Shown here: positions 60,794 to 64,000 of the stretch, piece after piece | Numbering within the stretch: position 1 is the first letter of the stretch | Layout of the letters: each line of letters opens with the position of its first letter | NCBI GenBank assembly: GCA_023428245.1 | Contig: JAEYYX010000101.1 | Coordinates: 1-64,000, forward strand | DNA length: 64,000 nt | Reading direction: 5' to 3' | DNA from: Pseudomonadota bacterium | Lineage (GTDB): Bacteria > Myxococcota_A > Polyangia > Polyangiales > Polyangiaceae | The notes under the pieces: generated by a model | The model's input: only the letters and a program-made list of their open reading frames with translations | Database searches by the model: none | What the model was told of the DNA's origin: nothing | Position numbers and translations under genes: made by a program

Positions 60794-60836
60794 GCGTCGG
60801 GCCGGCTACGCCGCCGAGGCTCAGCTCAAGCGGTGC

Positions 60837-61955
60837 TCATGCGGGGAGACTCGCGGGCGATCCATCCAAGATCAGGTCTCGATGTTCGCTGTCATAGAAC
60901 CGAAAGCGACCACCAGGAGTTCCACTGTGGGCGAACTGCGCGAGCTCTCTCAAAGCGTCGAGGCGGAACGGGATCACGAGATCGACGTAGTCGGTGTCGC
61001 CGCCAAACCCCGTGCCCACCACGCCTCGAGCTCCGAGCTTTCGTACAAGCTCGTCGAGCTGCTCCTCGACGTTCCGACGTTCGCTTCGTCGGTCCGCCGA
61101 ACTCGGGCTCCATTCAAACCAGACGAGACGCTCCCCTTCCTCGAAGAAGCGACGGGAGGCGAAAGGAATGCCTTCAAAGATCGGACCGAGCGCCTCAGGA
61201 ACGCAGGTGGTAGCAAACGCTCGCGCGGGCTGTGGGCTGTCCGGGGCGCCCTCACCGAGCTCGAACGCGACCCAACTCTCCTCAGAGCCCTCACGTCTAC
61301 CGAGGAGCAATCCGAGCGCCCCGCGGAATGCAAGATCGGCGAGATCCTTCAGTGCATAGTTGTTCGGGAGACCGGCGTTCGTCACCACGGCGAGCCCCCG
61401 CCGCGAAGGGATCCTCTCGAAGAGGATCTCGCCCAGCCAATCGTCGACGAACGTCTCCCCTAAACGGCGCTCGAGGTATTCGACGATCACGTCCTCGAGG
61501 ACTTCCTCGTCGAACTCTTCATCGATCGGCACTCCCACAACGAGATCGAACACATGCCCTTTTCCGATGCCCACCCGCACGCGAAGATCGCCCAAGGGAG
61601 CGCCCTTCCGCTCCGTAAACGCCACGACTGTCTCGTGGTCCCAGCCGGGCCACCCGAGGCGAACACGCCCTTGAGCGGGAGCCTGGGCGAGGAGCCAACG
61701 CAAACTCGGGCGCGCAGCAGGCTCCGCCGGCATCAGATGCAAAACGCCGCCGGAGGAGGCGAGACGGGCACGGTGTTCAAAAGCTCGAAGACTGGACTCA
61801 AGGCCAGAAAACGAAGGCCCCCTATCTCGAAGCTCCTGCCAGAAGGCGGACGCTGTCCGAGGGCATGGCGGCCGAGCCTGACTCTCGAGGAGGAAATGTT
61901 CGGCCCGAAGGAAGTCGCGAAACATCCGAAGCGGAGGGTACACTGACGAAATCAC
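60837..61955 (-). CDS. Conserved-looking protein of unknown function
   Basis: A 372-residue protein with no signal peptide, no membrane helix and no motif that I recognise. It contains a soluble alpha/beta pattern (VRLGWPGWDHETVVAFTERKG, FDLVVGVPIDEEFDEEVLEDVIVEYLERRLG, RGVVGTGFGGDTDYVDLVIPF), GC-rich codon use of a normal gene and a clear start MISSVYPPLRMFRDF (MFRDF at 61925 is another). Paired FxxP/RxF segments could be part of a nucleotidyltransferase or a protein-protein module, but this is speculation. Convergent with the AmgK-like gene. Confidence 0.5.
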   Translation of the reverse strand: MISSVYPPLRMFRDFLRAEHFLLESQARPPCPRTASAFWQELRDRGPSFSGLESSLRAFEHRARLASSGGVLHLMPAEPAARPSLRWLLAQAPAQGRVRLGWPGWDHETVVAFTERKGAPLGDLRVRVGIGKGHVFDLVVGVPIDEEFDEEVLEDVIVEYLERRLGETFVDDWLGEILFERIPSRRGLAVVTNAGLPNNYALKDLADLAFRGALGLLLGRREGSEESWVAFELGEGAPDSPQPARAFATTCVPEALGPIFEGIPFASRRFFEEGERLVWFEWSPSSADRRSERRNVEEQLDELVRKLGARGVVGTGFGGDTDYVDLVIPFRLDALRELAQFAHSGTPGGRFRFYDSEHRDLILDGSPASLPA

Positions 61956-62059
61956 GAGGTCACTCGCGCCCTCAGCGACCCCTGGCTGACGCTCGTCACG
62001 AACATCCGAGGGCCCGAGACGCTCGATGCGCGGCCGGGCCTGATCTATGGTGGAGAGAG

Positions 62060-62281
62060 ATGGAGACGCCCGAAGACGAGGAGCTCGAAAGACGCTTCAT
62101 CGAGCTAGAAACGAAGCTCATGTATCAGGACAAGATGCTCGACGAGCTCAATCGCGTCGTCACATCTCATACGACCACCCTCGACGAGCTCATGCTTCGT
62201 ATTCGCCGTCTCGAAGAGACGCTCCGAGCCGCGCTCGACGTCGATGGAAAGCCGCCGAACGAACCGCCGCCCCACTACTGA
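62060..62281 (+). CDS. slyX: SlyX-like small coiled-coil protein
   Basis: A 73-residue protein from ATG 62060 with GGAGAG just upstream. The body METPEDEELERRFIELETKL, YQDKMLDELNRVVTSHTTTLDEL and IRRLEETLRAAL is the SlyX heptad pattern, ending in the usual GKPPNEPPPHY, where the PPPHY tail is diagnostic of SlyX. Role unknown in general (found near FKBP-type slyD in enterics). It precedes the regulatory region of cls. Confidence 0.85.
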   Translation: METPEDEELERRFIELETKLMYQDKMLDELNRVVTSHTTTLDELMLRIRRLEETLRAALDVDGKPPNEPPPHY

Positions 62282-62371
62282 CGCACTCCTCCCCACAGGC
62301 GGACACTCGACCGGACGGCCGGACAACTGACCCGAGGGTCAACAGGAGAATTGCCTCAGTCATCGGATGAA

Positions 62372-62390
62372 CTATCAATCTTATTGATAG
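62372..62390. promoter_or_regulatory. 8-bp inverted repeat, possible activator site
   Basis: CTATCAAT CTT ATTGATAG: 8-bp arms with a 3-base spacer, AT-rich within GC-rich DNA. It lies about 50 bases upstream of the sigma54 site (about -79 from the inferred start), a position used by enhancer-binding activators or by a dimeric repressor. No bound factor is known. Confidence 0.55.
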
Positions 62391-62432
62391 GTTACCCTAG
62401 CACTGACCGATCGGACAAACATTGACTTTTCA

Positions 62433-62449
62433 TTGGCACGGTTCGTGCT
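62433..62449 (+). promoter_or_regulatory. Sigma54 (-24/-12) promoter candidate
   Basis: TTGGCACGGTTCGTGCT: GG and GC of the -24 and -12 elements are separated by exactly 10 bases, and TGGCACG is a full -24 consensus; only one base of the -12 TTGCT is changed (GTGCT). Transcription would begin near 62460, directed to the palindromic region and cls. Sigma70-style reading TTGACT (62422-62427) with TGCTAT (62446-62451, 18-base spacing) overlaps it. Confidence 0.65.
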
Positions 62450-62481
62450 ATGGTGAGCGGTGTCTGGGAAAGATGCACCGT

Positions 62482-62595
62482 GCGGGACTCGAGGAGTCTC
62501 GGGTGGCGGATTCGTTCTTGGGCTGGGCGTAGCTCCTTCCCCCCTTTTTACGCTCAGTCTCCCGATGAAACTGCCCGAGACTCCTCGAGTCTCGC
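62482..62595 (+). repeat. 22-bp inverted repeat with 70-base loop (possible RNA stem or paired operators)
   Basis: Left arm 62482-62503 and right arm 62574-62595 are inverted complements in 21 of 22 positions, the odd one giving a G-U pair. Each arm also contains a smaller palindrome (left GACTCGAGGAGTC, right GACTCCTCGAGTC). The 70-base loop contains a C-rich stretch and TTTTTA. It begins about 22 bases past the predicted start. It could form a leader RNA stem, a mobile mini-repeat, or two binding sites. Confidence 0.75.
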
Positions 62596-62715
62596 GACGG
62601 AGCTCATCTCGGAACATGAGAGCTGTTGCTCATTGACCGCTCGTTGACACCCTAGCGCCCTCTCGTAGCCTGGGTCCGGGAGCGGCTCATTCGGGCCGCC
62701 GAGAAGCGGGTTCAT

Positions 62716-64000
62716 TTGAAGCTCCTTGAGGGTCTAGACACACTTCGCTCGCAAATTTTTGGCGCTCCTTTCGCGGCACTCGGCGCCCTGTTCGTTCTTC
62801 TGGCGCTCTTCACGATCCCGAGCGTGCTTCTCGAACGACGAGGTCGACCGACTGCCGCGCTGGCTTGGGTCTTTTCGCTGTTCGCTTTCCCTTTCCTCGG
62901 AGTCCTCGCCTGGTGGACGTTCGGGCGAATTCGGCTCGAGCGAAAGCGACGCAAGACACAGAAGCGCCGGCGCCAATTCAACGCACAAAGAGGGAGCCCC
63001 TCTCCTTCAGGCGCAACCTGCTTCGATCAAATGTTCCCCGAGCGGGCCTACGTCGATTCGATTTTTACAGTCTATGAGCAAGATCTCACGCTTCTGGCGG
63101 ACGGACATCAGTTCTTCTCGGCGCTCAGGCGCGAGCTTCAGGCCGCCAAGAGCACAATTCACCTTCTGACCTACATCTTCAAGCTCGACGAGACGGGCGA
63201 GAGCATTCTCGGAATCCTCAGGGAACGAGCACAGCGCGGCGTGAAAGTCCGGGTGATCGTCGACACCATCGGGAGCCAAGGTGCCGTCCGCGAGCTCCGG
63301 AAGCGAATCGAGAGCTTCGGCGGTGAACTTGCGGTGTTCATCCCGTCTCGCCTCGGCCCACTCAGGGTCGCCAACGTCAACTTCATCAACCATCGCAAGA
63401 TCATCATTGTCGACGGACGCAAGGCGTTCATCGGCGGCATGAACATCGCGAACGAGTACGAGCGTAATTGGCGCGACCTCATGGTGCGAGGTGGCCCTTG
63501 GGTGGCGCACACTCTCGAGCACATCTTCCTCGAAGATTGGTTCTTCGCGACGAGTCGCGCGCTTCAAACACCGCCGCCCCCCGCCGATCCTCCGAGAGGC
63601 TCCGAGGTAGCGGTGATCGCTAGCGGCCCCGACACGGAACCTTGGCTCTTCGACAGCTTCTTCCTCCTGCTCACTCAGGCGAAGAAGCGGATCTGGATCG
63701 TCACTCCTTACTTCATTCCAAACTCTGCCATCCTCGAAGCGCTCCGAACCGCCGCGGGGCGCGGCGTGGACGTCCGCATCATCCTGCCTCGCGACTCCGA
63801 CGTGCGCCTCGTCGCCTGGGCTGCGCGCTCCTACTACCGGGCGCTGGTGCAGGCCCAGGTGAAGATCCTGGAGGCGCGGGGGCCCATGATCCACGCCAAG
63901 GCCCTTCTGATCGACGATGACCTCTTGTCGATCGGCTCAGCGAACATCGATAGCCGAAGCCTCAATTACGCCTTCGAAGTGAATTTTTTTGCCCGTTCCC
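62716..64000 (+). CDS. cls: Cardiolipin synthase (PLD superfamily), cut by the window edge
   Basis: The reading frame runs open from TTG 62716 to the end of the window, at least 428 residues, so the C-terminus is missing. Two N-terminal helices (ALGALFVLLALFTIPSVLL and AALAWVFSLFAFPFLGVLAW) with a basic Arg/Lys patch are typical of Cls. First HKD: FINHRKIIIVDGRKAFIGGM; second HKD begins MIHAKALLIDDDLLSIGSAN and is nearly complete (GSANIDSRS). DLMVRGGP and YFIPNSAILEAL are also family motifs. It joins two phosphatidylglycerol molecules at the membrane. Start uncertain: the last in-frame stop is at 62653 and TTG is the first usual start codon; no strong ribosome site is seen. Confidence 0.88.
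   Translation, partial: MKLLEGLDTLRSQIFGAPFAALGALFVLLALFTIPSVLLERRGRPTAALAWVFSLFAFPFLGVLAWWTFGRIRLERKRRKTQKRRRQFNAQRGSPSPSGATCFDQMFPERAYVDSIFTVYEQDLTLLADGHQFFSALRRELQAAKSTIHLLTYIFKLDETGESILGILRERAQRGVKVRVIVDTIGSQGAVRELRKRIESFGGELAVFIPSRLGPLRVANVNFINHRKIIIVDGRKAFIGGMNIANEYERNWRDLMVRGGPWVAHTLEHIFLEDWFFATSRALQTPPPPADPPRGSEVAVIASGPDTEPWLFDSFFLLLTQAKKRIWIVTPYFIPNSAILEALRTAAGRGVDVRIILPRDSDVRLVAWAARSYYRALVQAQVKILEARGPMIHAKALLIDDDLLSIGSANIDSRSLNYAFEVNFFARS

Larger units (their letters stand above)
62282..62715. other. 434-base noncoding region between slyX and cls
   Basis: Holds an 8-bp inverted repeat (62372-62390), a sigma54-type promoter (62433-62449), and a 22-bp near-perfect inverted repeat (62482-62503 and 62574-62595), all listed separately. 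The frame from 62450 to 62647 has no coding support. No other gene is seen. Confidence 0.65.

Noticed and set aside
62450..62647. A 65-residue frame between the sigma54 site and cls
   Set aside because: Its start falls within the -12 element and it would encode the palindromic arms; no coding pattern.
1..64000. tRNA, rRNA and riboswitch candidates
   Set aside because: A visual scan for TpsiC-type loops and conserved riboswitch cores found none; a covariance-model search would be needed to exclude them.

Overview
The window looks like chromosomal DNA from a GC-rich Gram-negative bacterium of the phylum Myxococcota, probably the Polyangiales side. The evidence is the protein content: Cys-rich DUF4215 repeats with a fibro-slime domain, Gly/Ser-rich lipoprotein linkers, a MYXO-CTERM-like tail, a GltJ/AgmX-type zinc-ribbon plus GYF protein, a DUF4388 protein, a DUF1592/DUF1552 pair, HD-GYP signalling and an OmpA protein with thrombospondin type 3 repeats. 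The genus cannot be read from the sequence. I saw no rRNA or tRNA gene, no CRISPR array and no prophage. The only mobile-element trace is the 3' end of an IS4/Tn5-like transposase at the left edge.

Layout. 1-6.4 kb: transposase remnant, OmpA/TSP3 envelope protein, two zinc-ribbon membrane proteins and an NAD-dependent epimerase. 6.4-11.4 kb (minus): a glycosyltransferase-like protein, a GH43 arabinanase-like lipoprotein and RecD2 helicase. 11.6-17.5 kb: M1 aminopeptidase with HEAT repeats, GH1 beta-glycosidase, a DUF4388 protein and a convergent MBL-fold hydrolase. 17.8-22.9 kb: a tight four-gene plus-strand operon (GAF/HD-GYP, octaheme cytochrome c, 4-TM protein, MDR oxidoreductase). 23-32.2 kb (minus): fibro-slime/DUF4215 lipoprotein, methyltransferase, cysS, a glutamine synthetase family enzyme, a broken sphingolipid-desaturase-like gene and thrS. 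32.4-40.6 kb (minus): EF-hand protein, DUF1552/DUF1592 pair, CcmH-like protein, glutathione-reductase-like flavoenzyme with an overlapping membrane gene, TRL-like lipoprotein and an exported protein.

41-48.8 kb (plus): transaldolase and ybeY; an HU-like DNA-binding protein with its own promoter and terminator; then a gene string of HAD phosphatase, argD, argF, a full-length but catalytically dead P1B-type ATPase, and a Fur-family regulator. 48.8-64 kb: 5-formyl-THF cyclo-ligase, a GT2 protein fused to an envelope-type module, a Cys-rich lipoprotein divergent from an ECF sigma/FecR pair, a PrsW-like membrane protein, an outer-membrane protein, a 5'-3' exonuclease, small lipoproteins, a pair of exported CxxCH proteins, rsmG, an AmgK-like sugar kinase, slyX and, running off the right edge, cardiolipin synthase.

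Most genes are housekeeping or envelope functions. The least ordinary items are the pseudo-P-type ATPase in the arg gene string, the sigma54-type promoter with palindromes and a 22-bp inverted repeat ahead of cls, the c-di-GMP/octaheme operon, the GT2 fusion, the desaturase remnant, and a local tandem duplication of two convergent gene ends. All calls come from reading the sequence; no database search was run.
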